This document shows positions 32,026 through 43,900 of a DNA stretch of 64,000 bases, one piece after another (position 1 is the stretch's first letter; every line of letters starts with the position of its first letter). The stretch comes from Margaritifera margaritifera (Eukaryota; Mollusca; Bivalvia; Unionida; Margaritiferidae). Position numbers and translations under genes: made by a program. The notes beneath the pieces were generated by a model. That model was not told the origin of the DNA and did no database searches. It saw only the letters and a program-made list of their open reading frames with translations. Where the stretch lies: the NCBI GenBank assembly GCA_029931535.1, contig JAQPZY010001347.1, positions 1,027,501-1,091,500 on the forward strand, read 5' to 3'.

Positions 32026-32835
32026 CTAAAGTGAAACTTTATCAAGCAAATGTTGCTTTGAATGACGTGAATTGGTCTGATTCAACTCAGTGAACAAATC
32101 ATCTTTTATTACAAGGAAGAACCAAGCAGACAAGGTGTGGCCCTGACCTACTCCCTGCTTAATAATGAAATGTTTAGACTGTTTTCCCACAAATAAAAGA
32201 AAACATGACATGCTCTTGAATGAGTCTTTTATGATGCGCCAGTTCTTTCCACAGATTTCAAGTCTGTACAACTTGTAAAATAACCACCAGTGCCAGACGG
32301 TACTGAATGCTTTAGCATTATCTAGAAACATAACATAGACAGAAGTATCCATGGAATAACATATCGCTTTTTTTATATAGAAAGCTGCAGTTACTTACCG
32401 CATTGGTTTATAAAACCCTGTTGTAGTGTTCAGAAAAAAAACCCCAGTCTATTGTATATGACTTTTTTCTAGGACTTTCTGAAACACTGGAACTATAGTA
32501 ATATCCAGATCATTATTCATGTCAAAGTATTAGTATGCCTTGTTTAAAGTGGCTTGGGTACATCTCGGTCTTATACACTTTTGTAAATATAATTTCAAGT
32601 ATCAGTACACTGCTTCAAAAGTCAGCAAAAAGTAAATGCTCTGTTACAATCCCGTCATGACCACTGGCCTTATCTTTCTTGTGAGATCTAATTGCAGATC
32701 TAATTTCTTCTTTAGCAGGGACTTTATCAACAAATTTGCCAAAGTAGGAATAGGTTTCTTTACTGTATTTTGTAACCTCAGCTAAGACCATCTAGAAATG
32801 ATTCTCATCATATGGATAAGTGGTATCAGGTAGGG
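32026..32835 (-). pseudogene. Non-LTR retrotransposon reverse-transcriptase remnant
   Basis: Minus-strand frame 32026-32352 carries VMFLDNAKAFSTVWHWWLFY (motif with the first catalytic Asp), then IIKDSFKSMSCFLLF and KQGVGQGHTLSAWFF. Upstream pieces at about 32640-32830 read EEIRSAIRSHKKDKASGHDG. Stops and shifts between them show it is dead. No endonuclease was recognised. Confidence 0.75.
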
Positions 32836-32846
32836 ACAACCTAGAA

Positions 32847-34080
32847 CAAGAGTCCCTAGAAGGGACTGATGCTCTACTAGGTGAAATGAATTTCCAGGAA
32901 ATCAAGATAAGACCATTTCTTCCTTTTAACCATATCTACCATTTTGAATGATGAAAACACATGGTTCATTTTATTCATGCTGCAAAATGGTGGCAAGGTA
33001 AACAATTGCTTAGAAGTACTTTTTCAAAATCAGTGAATAAACTTGACATCATAAGAAGTCTTTTAGTGAAAACCCCATGTTGATATGACCATCCATTCAG
33101 GAGGTGAAACAATAAGAAGATTTTCCAAATGGCTGCCGTGGCAGCCATATTGGATGTCAGATCGGCACCATTTTCATTCAGGACCAAGTAGACATCATAA
33201 GAAGTCTTTTAGTGAAAACCCTATGCTGATATGACCATCCATTTAAGAAGAGTAGAGATAACAATATTTTCAAGATGGCTACCATGGTGGCCATATTGGC
33301 TGTCAGATTGGCACAATGTTCATTTAGGATCAACTAGACATTATTAGAAGTCTTTTAGTGAAAACCCCATTTTGATATGACTTTCCATTCAGAAGGAGTA
33401 GTGATAACAAGATTTTCAAGATGGCTGTCATGGTGGCCATATTGGATGTCAGATCAGCACCATTTTCAATTAGGACCCACTAGATATCATAAGAAATCTT
33501 TTAAACCCCATGTTGATATGACCATCCACTCAGGAGGAGTAGCAATAACAAGATTTTCAAGATGGCTGCCATGGTGGCAATATTGGATGTCAGATCAGCA
33601 CCATTTTCATTTAGGACCCACTAGACATCATAAGAAGTCTTTAGTGAAAACCCCATGTTGATATGACCTTCCATTCAGGATGAGTAGCAACAACAAGATT
33701 TTCAAGATGGCTGCCATGGTGGTCATGTTGGATGTGAGATTAGCACCATTTTCATTTAGGACCAACTATACATCACAAGAAGTCTTTTAGTGAAAATCCC
33801 ATGTTGATATGACCATCCATTCAAAAGGAGTAACAATAACAACATTTTCAAGATGGCCACTGTGGTGGCCATATTGGATGTCTGAGCAGCACCATTTTCA
33901 TCTAGGACCAACTAGCCCATGGGATGAATGTGTGTGTACAGTTTCATGGCAATCCTCCAAGTAGTTTAGAAGAAGTTGCAATAACAAACTTGTGCTAATG
34001 GATGGTAGGACACCAGACAGATGGTCAACAGACAACAGACCATCCCATAAGCTCTCTTGGTCTGTAACCAGTAGAGCTAA
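32847..34080 (+). repeat. Dispersed repeat family, copy A, with ~150-bp internal units
   Basis: Begins CAAGAGTCCCTAGAAGGGAC + TGATGCTCTACTAGG and ends TCTGTAACCAGTAGAGCTAA, so the ends carry a short inverted CTCTACTGG/CCAGTAGAG pair. Inside are about six units of ~150 bp with GAAGTCTTTTAGTGAAAACC, ATGACCATCCATTCAGGAGG, CAAGATTTTCAAGATGGCTG and GCCATATTGGATGTCAGATC. No protein is encoded. It is probably a non-autonomous transposon with a tandem interior. Confidence 0.75.
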
Positions 34081-34880
34081 AAATGATTTGCTCTACTCTC
34101 ATACAGAGTCGAGGTCACATACAATTTTTCTGTTCGCTTCAATTTTGGAAGTGCAGTGCTGCTTAGATCTTTGATTGCATAAAAACTTATAGAACATGGA
34201 AATATCAAGCTCTGCAGCCTTTTCAAGCTCGCTGAATTTTTCTGTTGTACATTCTCTTTAGCTTTCAGTAATTCTTTTGCAAACAATTTCTTCGCTTTCT
34301 TATATTTCATGTATGAGAGGTATTCCTAACCTTGTGGCCTACCATTCGAAATCCATTCTCAACCTTTCTGCCACATTTCCGTGTGAAACCTTTTTACATT
34401 TAATAGTTTCCAAAATGGGCTACCATATGGGCAAAACCTCTTTATGGGCAGAAACTTAGAAGCCGCATCATGTAATATGTTTATCATATCTTGAATAATA
34501 ATGCCAATATTGGCATTTGTCTCTCATTCCACCATGTTCAGTGAGGTTTCTCAGGGCTGCTGCCTGGAGATAAACATATATTCTGGTCATGGGCATCCCC
34601 CCCCCCCCCCACCGGATTTTTTAAAAATCTATTGTGCAGCATAGTGCAGTATATATATAGCACTTTAATTTTTGGTTTGCCCCCTCCCCCCATGGAAAAA
34701 GGGCTTTGTCCCCTCTCCCCCAGAAAACTTCCTGCAGATGCCCATGATTCTGGTATCAAAGAAACCATTTCCATACCAATACAACCCCTATATTCTGGGC
34801 TCCTCTATCGTCCCAAAGTGTCTGGTCCAGGGGAGTTTCGCTGTAATAATATGTCTATATATCTAAATATGTTTATATGT
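34081..34880. other. No gene recognised
   Basis: Short frames and C-rich/G-rich homopolymer patches (C12 near 34596). No coding or repeat family identified. Confidence 0.5.
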
Positions 34881-34896
34881 TGATATGTCTATAATT

Positions 34897-35081
<185 letters not shown>

Positions 35082-35429
35082 CACATAAATATATCTTCAT
35101 GTAGGTCAACCATGTAAACAATTAATGAGATTATAGATTTTATGTATACATATCTGAGCAATTTTTTCTCCCTCTCTCTCTTTGTAGGACTTCAGACATT
35201 TGTAATTAGAGGAGAATTGCTCATTGTTCTTTATTCTGTTAAACTATTTTTAATGTGCTATTATGAATACTTTTCTTTTTTTTTTAAATAATAAATTGTT
35301 ATCAGTCAGTCCAAGGCCCCCAAACATAGCACAGTAACATGCCTGGGTTAACAACAAAGTCTAAATTCATTTGCATAGGTACACATCACTGTGTTCATAA
35401 CCTAAGTGAGGTACAAAAATGCACGCAAT

Positions 35430-35790
35430 GACCAAGGTCAATTGGTTCTGGTTTTCAAACTCCTTCAAAAAAGTGCAGATATGTTTGTGGTCAGATCTGC
35501 ACCATTCAGAATCAATACATATTGCAAAAAGTGTTTTATTGAAAATCCCATGTCAACATGACCATCCATCCTGGAGAAACAGCCATATAAAGATTTTCAA
35601 GTTGGCCCTCAAGGCAACCATTTGGAGGTTGGATCAGGATCTTTTTGATATAGGAACAATTACATATTGCAAGAAAGAAGTGTTTGGTTTTTTTAAACAA
35701 AAAGGACAGGACCTACATGTCAAGCCACGATCAAAGCATTACTGTAAAATGCGACCTCAAGGTCAAAAGGAGAGGGCAGAAATCTCAAAT
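35430..35790 (+). repeat. Diverged fragment of the ~150-bp dispersed repeat
   Basis: Two degenerate units are recognisable by TCAACATGACCATCCATCCT, AAAGATTTTCAAGTTGGCC and ATATTGCAAGAAAGAAGTGT. A GACCTCAAGGTCAAAAGGAG tail follows. Confidence 0.55.
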
Positions 35791-36112
35791 TGAATTGTCA
35801 CAGCTTCATAATCATTAATCTAATGTACGAACAAATCCATCATGGGGTTTAGGAAACAAAAGCAAATGAAAAAACTTTAAATAAAACCTTAACATACATT
35901 TTCTATGACTCTGACCTTTATTCCAAGATCAAATAGGCAAGGGGGCTTGTTGCATAATGAATTGTGTTGAGAGAAAAGGGGGTTAGGCCTTTTAGATTTG
36001 GGGGATTGTAATAGCAGATTACCTTTTCCAACATGCTTGCCCACACAGATGATAAAAAGACACAATATTGGTATATTTCTTTAATGTTTTTCAAATCAAC
36101 TCTGATCTGAAA

Positions 36113-36246
36113 TACTATATATACTTGCATATAAGTCAAGCCCAAATGCAAACAATGTAGACCCTGATCTGCCATTGCATAATGTGCTGGCAGATTAGAG
36201 TCTATGTTGTTTGTTTTACTTATTACTTGGACCCGACTTATAAGCA
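36113..36246. repeat. Palindromic MITE, copy 1 (short)
   Basis: Inverted arms contain CCCTGATCTGCCATTGCATA and TGGCAGATTAGAGTCTATGT, with ATATAAGTC and GACTTATAAG at the ends. Same family as copies at 36.5, 51.0, 56.9 and 59.2 kb, but with one arm deleted. Confidence 0.75.
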
Positions 36247-36521
36247 TGACTAGACAGTAGTATTTAGTTGAAGTTGCCTATAAATGGCAAATGACATAAT
36301 GAACATCACAACAAACATCAAAAGGCAACAAGAAATTTTTGAAAATAATAGAAAGAACTGATGTTAAAAACTGCAAATGCATTAATTGAAGATAAATGCC
36401 CTGCTGCAATGACGTAAATGCATAACTTGACCAGACAGACAGACAATGATAAGACTATATCCCCCTTCAAAATTAACAAGGTACAAAAACTTTCGGTCAA
36501 CCAAAATATATACCTACTGTA

Positions 36522-36745
36522 TATACTCGCGTATAAGCCTAAACCAACTGCAAACTGCATAGAACTGCATAGACTCAGATATGCCATCGCATAATAAGCC
36601 AGCAGATGTGGGTCTATGCAGTTTGTAAGAACTAATCAGTAGAACAAACAACATAGACCCTGATCTGCCGGCACATTATGCGATGGCAGATCACGGTCTA
36701 TGTTGTTTCCATTCTGACCTGGATCATACGCGAATATATATGGTA
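36522..36745. repeat. Palindromic MITE, copy 2
   Basis: Runs from GTATATACTCGCGTATAAGC to CATACGCGAATATATATGG. Two nested hairpins form around GCCATCGCATAATAAGCCAG and CTGCCGGCACATTATGCGAT, with AGTAGAACAAACAACATAGA between them. Confidence 0.85.
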
Positions 36746-36894
36746 GCTACCAGGTGGATAGACAGATGGAAAAAGTGACAAATATTACATCTGTGAATCT
36801 CAATGCAGAAGTTAGTTGATGAATTAATAGCACTGACAGCTTGTAATGGAATAGTTCTTGTTAGATAGGGAGGCAACAAAAAATAACAAAAAAG

Positions 36895-36915
36895 ATTTCA
36901 ATAAATTACTTTATT
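36895..36915 (-). promoter_or_regulatory. Candidate polyadenylation region (AATAAA)
   Basis: The minus strand reads CAAAATAAAGTAATTTATTG. If the 3' UTR of the minus-strand gene runs this far, it would end here. Position is the only support. Confidence 0.2.
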
Positions 36916-38980
36916 TTGTCATAAAATATAACAACCATTTTTTGTTTCTTTTTTTTAAAATCAACATCACAGATACAATATCATTAGCTTACTGAACAAA
37001 TAAACACAAATTATAGACAGTTTGAGCACAGAATACCAGTTATAGGTGACTCCATTACAATTCAGTCATTATTGTACCTAAACTACTGCTTGGAAACACT
37101 GCATAAAGATGATTCAAACTTATGATTATAAACCATTTAAAAGCACACAAACTGAATATAAACCTAACACGATGACATTTCAAAGTGAGAAATATATATT
37201 AAAATACATGCCAATTACAGTTCATCAATATTCCAAGCTACTTACGTTGGATATCATACACAACAACTTTTCAGTGCTTCTTTACATCAGTTCATTAAAA
37301 CTGAATAAAGATATAAAATGTAGTGAAATTTAAAAAATTTCAAAACCTTCTATTATCAAGAGAAAAAGAGGCAGAAACTGCTTTCTACATATCAGAAACC
37401 ATATTTTTACAATTTGTCTAAATTGAATAGAAATGGAGACACCTACACAATTAAACCAATGATTAATGAAATATATGACTTAAAGCACCAAATGAAAATA
37501 TGACATGTCAATCATATGAAAATGCACAAATGTCAGTTAAAAGACAACTATTATTGGCCATTTTCATTAAGCAAAACTGACCTTCTGTGACTTAGCCATG
37601 ATATTTGCTAATGTCAAATAATAGTCGTTCAAATGTTTCACAAAATAAAAAATAAATGAAAACATGGTCATTCAATTGATCATACAACCAAAAAGCTGAA
37701 ATAGACAATACAGCTGACCTGAAATAGTCAATACAGCTGACAGTATCAATAAAATTAGGGAGGTGTTTCCTAATGATTGAACAAAAACAAAGAAGTCATA
37801 TTTTCATTGCTAATTTTTGCATATCTCTATACATCTAGTTCCGCCATGAAAATTATTTTTCTAAATATTTCACCAGTGGTAGAACTGTATGACCATGCGA
37901 AATGTCCCTTTAATTCAATGATATATCAAAAATACAAAAATGTAATCATTCTTTTTGCACAAATGACGACATATATATGTTCACTAACAACAACCTCAAT
38001 TTACAAAAGTTTCTATTTTTCAGCCTTTTGACAAATCAAAGTAATGGTCTTATATTCAAATAATACTTTGTAAGTGTTTATTCTTGTAACAATAACAATG
38101 AAGACTGCACTATTATAATGGGGATGACACAACAAAATGTAAGTTATGAGAAATGGCATATTGCACATAATGTATAAATAGGAGCCTCTATACAACTGTA
38201 CAAATATACATTATATATATACACACCCAAGAAATGTGTAAAATGAAATGGTATCTTGAACAACATGTGCTGTCAATCTGACTTTAGATTCATTGATTAT
38301 ATTTACTTCAGTGCTTCTATTAAACCCTGATTTCTGACATTTTAAGAACTTTGACCATAAAGAATTCTTAAAAACCCAACTTTTTAAAAGTACTGAGCAA
38401 TTTTTACTTAACTATCCAAGTTCCTATACATGAAAGTCCTGACTTTGTACCACATTTTGTGTAATTTTGAGTATAAAAGTCATGCTGATCAGAATACAGA
38501 TTTCAAAACGTTAATTTGTATTGTTCATTAAAATAAATAACATCTAAATGTGCATGGAAACTCTCATCAGACACTACATATTTGTACATGTCTTGTCTAG
38601 GGTAGATAATCTTATAATCTGCGCAATTTCATTCAAGAACTTAATAACAAACTAATGGTGCAATAAAAATCCTGTGATACTCTGGTGTACAGCCAAAAAG
38701 TATCTTGTCATTTACTTCAAAATAACACGTGCTCAAAACTGTAATTCTGGACTTTATCAAGTTGTTCTTTAACTTACGGCAATTTCAAAATATCGTTTCC
38801 ATAGTAACTTTCTAAGCACAAAACTCAAGACAACTCAAAACCCCAAATTTAGATAGACTACTTTGATTTAAATTATGCTATTAAAATGTGAGTAGAAGAA
38901 AAGTTACATACAATTTAACAACTCTATGGAACTAACTGAAATCTAAGTAATGTTATCAAGTGCCAACATTTCCAAACTTT
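36916..38980. other. No coding seen; possible 3' UTR or flank of the angiomotin gene
   Basis: AT-rich, without splice sites or frames of protein character. It could be 3' UTR if transcription passes the candidate terminal exon at 40.9 kb; otherwise intergenic. Confidence 0.35.
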
Positions 38981-38984
38981 GAGC

Positions 38985-39495
38985 TTGAGCTAGAGTTTCT
39001 TGCTTGGAACAATTAGAGTTTCTTGCCTGGAACAATTAGAGTTTCTTGCTTGGAACAATTAGAGTTTCTTGCTTGGAACAATTAGAGTTTCTTGCTTGGA
39101 ACAATTAGAGTTTCTGGTTGGAACAATTAGAGTTTCTTGCTTGGAACAATTAGAGTTTCTTGGTTGGAACAATTAGAGTTTCTGGTTGAAACCATTAGAG
39201 TTTCTTGCTTGGAACAATTAGAGTTTCTTGCTTGGAACAATTAGAGATTCTGGTTGGAACAATTAGAGTTTCTTGGTTGGAACAATTAGAGTTTCTTGGT
39301 TGGAACAATTAGAGTTTCTGGTTGGAACAATTAGAGTTTCTGGTTGGAACAATTAGAGTTTCTTGCTTGGAACAATTAGTTTCTTGATTGGAACAATTAG
39401 ATTTTCTTGGTTGGAACAATTAGAGTTTCTTGATTGGAACAATTAGAGTTTCTTGGTTGGAACAATTAGAGTTTCTTGGTTGGAACAATTAGAGA
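38985..39495. repeat. 23-bp tandem array
   Basis: About 22 units of TTAGAGTTTCTTGCTTGGAA + CAA. Variants carry CTTGGTTGG or CTGGTTGG, and a few units lack two bases. Confidence 0.95.
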
Positions 39496-40149
39496 ATAAC
39501 AGACCAGGTGACTTACGGTCTATCCTAGAACTGAAAATTTCGTGGGGAAATTCTCACTCCATGTGAAAAAATGGGGTGGGTGGGAGGATTTTCTGAATAT
39601 AGGAGATTTAATGAAGAATTAATGTAGGGCTTGTGTTATTTTGGCACATTTGGTTGATTGCGTTTTTTGGTTGATTGTTCTGTGTGATATTGTTTAGAAA
39701 TTTGTGTAAATTCCACAATCACATATCCAAGAATAGACCCAGTTTACATACTCGAGTTACTTCACATGGCAAAACCAAACTTTGTCAGCAAAAACTAATG
39801 TATGATAAAATAATAAACCTCATTCATTCCAAGATTTACTGGGTGACTTTCAGCTGTTTTATTTCAAACCACTTCAAGTATCCTCACAAAAATTTTAACG
39901 GTACAAAATCAATATATATTTAACAATCCCTGAATTTAACAAAACACTGAACATGACAATTAGAAAATTGTCACTGGCTAAAACACACAATTACTATCTG
40001 TCTTCTACAGTACTGTACAGTGTTTACTTATTTTGCATGAGTGATGAATTAATGCCACAATTTTTGCAAACATTGCATCTATCAATTCAACAACAACAAA
40101 AAAATCGCAATTTCCACATAATATTACTCAACTGGAAGACAATAAACAA

Positions 40150-40285
40150 GAGACCTGTAAACGTCTTTCTAATGAATATATATTATCCAAAACGTCTTTC
40201 TAATGAATATATATTATTCAAGACGTCTTTCTAATGAACATGTATCATCCAAGATGCCTTTCTAATGAATATGTACAATTCAAAA
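40150..40285. repeat. ~32-bp tandem repeat, four units
   Basis: Diverging copies of GTCTTTCTAATGAATATATA + TTATCCAAAAC. Confidence 0.8.
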
Positions 40286-40868
40286 TGCATTTTAATGGTG
40301 AAAAATATACATGAAGGTGCATGAACTATTAACATTGATGGAAACAGAATATTGTTTGTTGCTTGGCAACTGAACTTGATTGCATCTGTGTTCAAATTTG
40401 TGGAGCAATCCAAATTGTCTTTTTTAATCACACATCAATAAATGATTAGGAAAAAAAGCCAATATCTTTTTTAAACTCACTACACTTGATAAAGCATAGT
40501 AAAGCTTCACTTCATAAACTTATTTGCAAACTGTTCCCCAGATGGCGCTCTCACTTTCCTCGAAATGCCACTGCCTCTACAAGTTGAAATCTGCTATGTT
40601 CTTACACAAATGTCTGCTCTTGCTTTTACATTATTTTACAAGTAATTTGCAAAATGTAATGGAAAATATTGAAATTCTAAGCCTTCAGCTATCAGATCAA
40701 CCACTGTTATTGTTAACTTGTCATCTTTTTCATGAAAGTTCACACACAAAAGGACTGAAGTAACAAAAAATGAGGCTGACCCGAGGTCAAAATGAGGCTG
40801 ACCCTGAGGTCAAATTTTTTGTGCAGGCAGTGGTGTTGTTTAGAATGTCATCTGGGAAGAAGTTTGAC

Positions 40869-40916
40869 TCATTTACTTATTTGGAAGACTTTGGTTTCCA
40901 TCCACTCTCTGATGTC
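40869..40916 (-). CDS. Candidate terminal coding exon of the angiomotin gene
   Basis: An acceptor TTTTATCACCAG precedes GACATCAGAGAG. In phase 0, which matches the end of the exon at 43928-44010, it reads DIREWMETKVFQISK then TGA. It lacks the PDZ-ligand ending seen in vertebrate angiomotins, so the true last exon could be elsewhere. Chosen only by phase and acceptor. Confidence 0.25.
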   Translation of the reverse strand, partial: DIREWMETKVFQISK

Positions 40917-43900
40917 CTGGTGATAAAATCAAAATATTACAGCTTGATAGTTTTGTTGTCTGACTATACTGTGGTCTTGGTGATATTGCTGTGCTGATTT
41001 TTGCTTTGTTTTGTGGTAATTAATACATATATTCTTGGAGTTCTGATTTATTTAAATGACACAAATCTCTGTAAATGAAGAGTCTGTCACACCTGCCAAA
41101 CTTTGTCTGTTGAATCATCAGAATCACTTTTGTGCTGAAATTAAAAGAGAAATTACCGTTTTAGTTCTTGTTCTTGTTTTATTTTACATTTAATTCTAAT
41201 TTTCGTTTATATTTATTGCTGCCATTCTGTTCCATTGAAGAAAAGAAACAGGACTGGAGTGTTTAATGAAATTTGTATCGTAGCTGAAATAGGATACGAA
41301 TAAGTTAGAAGATTAAGCACAATTTTTTTTCAAATGATGCATCATATTGATTGTACAAACAAAGCATATGCTTTCTTCATGGTGCATTCACTGAGATATT
41401 TACAGTGAATATGCATATCCACTCTACAAACAAAGCATATGCTTTCTTCATGGTGCATTCACCGAGATATTTCCAGTGTACACACATATCCATTGTACAA
41501 AAAAGCATATGCTTTCTTCATGGTGCATTCACTGAGATATTTCCAGTGTACACACATATCCATTGTACAAACAAAGCATATGCTTTCTTCATGGTGCATT
41601 CAGTGAGATATTTCCAGTGTACACACATATCCATTTTTTGACTGAGAATATTTCTGAACTTGAAAATTCAGGTTTAAGCCAAAAGATTGTGCAAGGAATC
41701 CAGCTGTCTGTGGTCTATGTGTGCATGTGTGTGTACATATATATATAGATCATACAGTGAATAACAGTCTTTCCAGATGCACTGGATCCCCAGAGATCAC
41801 TTTTGTCAGAAAGTGATTACAAATATTAAGCAAACTGACTATGCACAGTGCAAAACTACAGTAAACACCAATTAACACAGTAATAGTACTAAATCATAAT
41901 TAAAAAAACACCAACAGAAACTAGGTGGAATTTTGTAACTTTACTTCTTTTTTTTCAATGTAAATTATTGTGTTTTGTGTTTGTTTTTCATGAGTGGTTG
42001 CCTCCGACAAATAAAACCATCGGTTATAAAAGCACTAACACTAATTTACACTAATATTTTTGCACTATGTGCTGTAAATTTCACACACACACACACACAG
42101 ATCGAGAGATGAAGATATATATATGAATATAAATATATGAGGCAAAACACTTTTCATATGGTATATTCTGAATATTATACAAATCTGCAGGTCACATTTA
42201 TCAAGTCCATCATAATAAACTGAATGCTGCTAGATCAATTCTGATGAATTAATGAACAGACAGATGGTAACATACAACTTGTTTTATATGCCCTGGTCAC
42301 ATACAACTTGCATTATATGCCGTGGTCACATACAACTTGCATTTTTTATATGCCCTGGTCACATAAGACTTGCATTATATGCCCTGGTCACATAAGACTT
42401 GCATTATATGCCCTGGTCACATAAGACTTGCATTATATACCCTGGTCACATAAGACTTGCATTATATGCCCTGGTCACATACAACTTGCATTATATGCCC
42501 TGGTCACATACAACTTGCATTATATGCCCTGGTCACATACAACTTGCATTATATGCCCTGGTCACATAAGACTTGCATTATATGCCCTGGTCACATAAGA
42601 CTTGCATTATATGCCCTGGTCACATAAGACTTGCATTATATGCCTTGGTCACATAAGACTTGCATTATATGCCCTGGTCACATACAACTTGCATTATATG
42701 CCCTGGTCACATACAACTTGCATTATATGCCCTGGTCACATACAACTTGCATTATATGCCCTGGTCACATAAGACTTGCATTATATGCCCTGGTCACATA
42801 AGACTTGCATTATATGCCCTGGTCACATAAGACTTGCATTATATATCCTGGTCCCATACGACTTGCATTATATGCCCTGGTTACATACAACTTGCATTAT
42901 ATGCCCTGGTCACATACAACTTGCATTATATGCCCTGGTCACATAAGACTTGCATTATATGCCCTGGTCCCATAAGACTTACATTATATGCCCTGGTCAC
43001 ATACAACTTGCATTATATGCCCTGGTCACATACAACTTGCATTATATGCCCTGGTCACATACAACTTGCATTATATGCCTTGGTCACATAAGACTTGCAT
43101 TATATGCCCTGGTCACATAAGACTTGCATTATATGCCTTGGTTACATAAGACTTGCATTATATGCCTTGGTCACATAAGACTTGCATTATATGCCCTGGT
43201 CACATGACTTGCATTATATGCCCTGGTCACATAATACTTGCATTATATGCCCTGGTCACATAAGACTTGCATTATATGCCCTGGTCACATAAGACTTGCA
43301 TTATATGCCCTGGTCACATAAGACTTGCATTATATGCCCTGGTCACATAAGACTTGCATTATATGTCCTGGTCACATAAGACTTGCATTATATGCCCTGG
43401 TCACATAAGACTTGCATTATATGCCCTGGTCACATAAGACTTGCATTATATGCCCTGGTCACATAAGACTTGCATTATATGCCCTGGTTACACAAGACTT
43501 GCATTATATACCCTTGTTACATATGACTTGCATAGCTAGAATAACAATATGGAATAATCTTCCTTGTCTACTTCTACTCTTCAATTTTGGAAAATAGTTG
43601 AAGTCTTCTCAGGTACCATGCAAAACCTACGGAATAAACGTTCATCAACTGACCATGCAGATGACTACATGTATAAGTATGGAACTGATGCAAGTCACTA
43701 ATTTCATGCATAGATGTTTTTCTCAATATAAAAAATTTCATTAAATATAATTACAATAATGGAAAAACGTAAATACCAGCATATGTCAACACAAATAAAA
43801 AGGTCAATATCCTATCTTACATGCGTAACATCTGGCAGATAGATTAAGAGAGAGAGAACTTTTCATGACCAATCACAATACCTCAAAAGAAGTGTATTTG

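Noticed and set aside
42270..43530. CRISPR-like regular repeats of 29 bp
   Set aside because: Units are directly adjacent with no unique spacers, in an animal genome with introns. It is a minisatellite.
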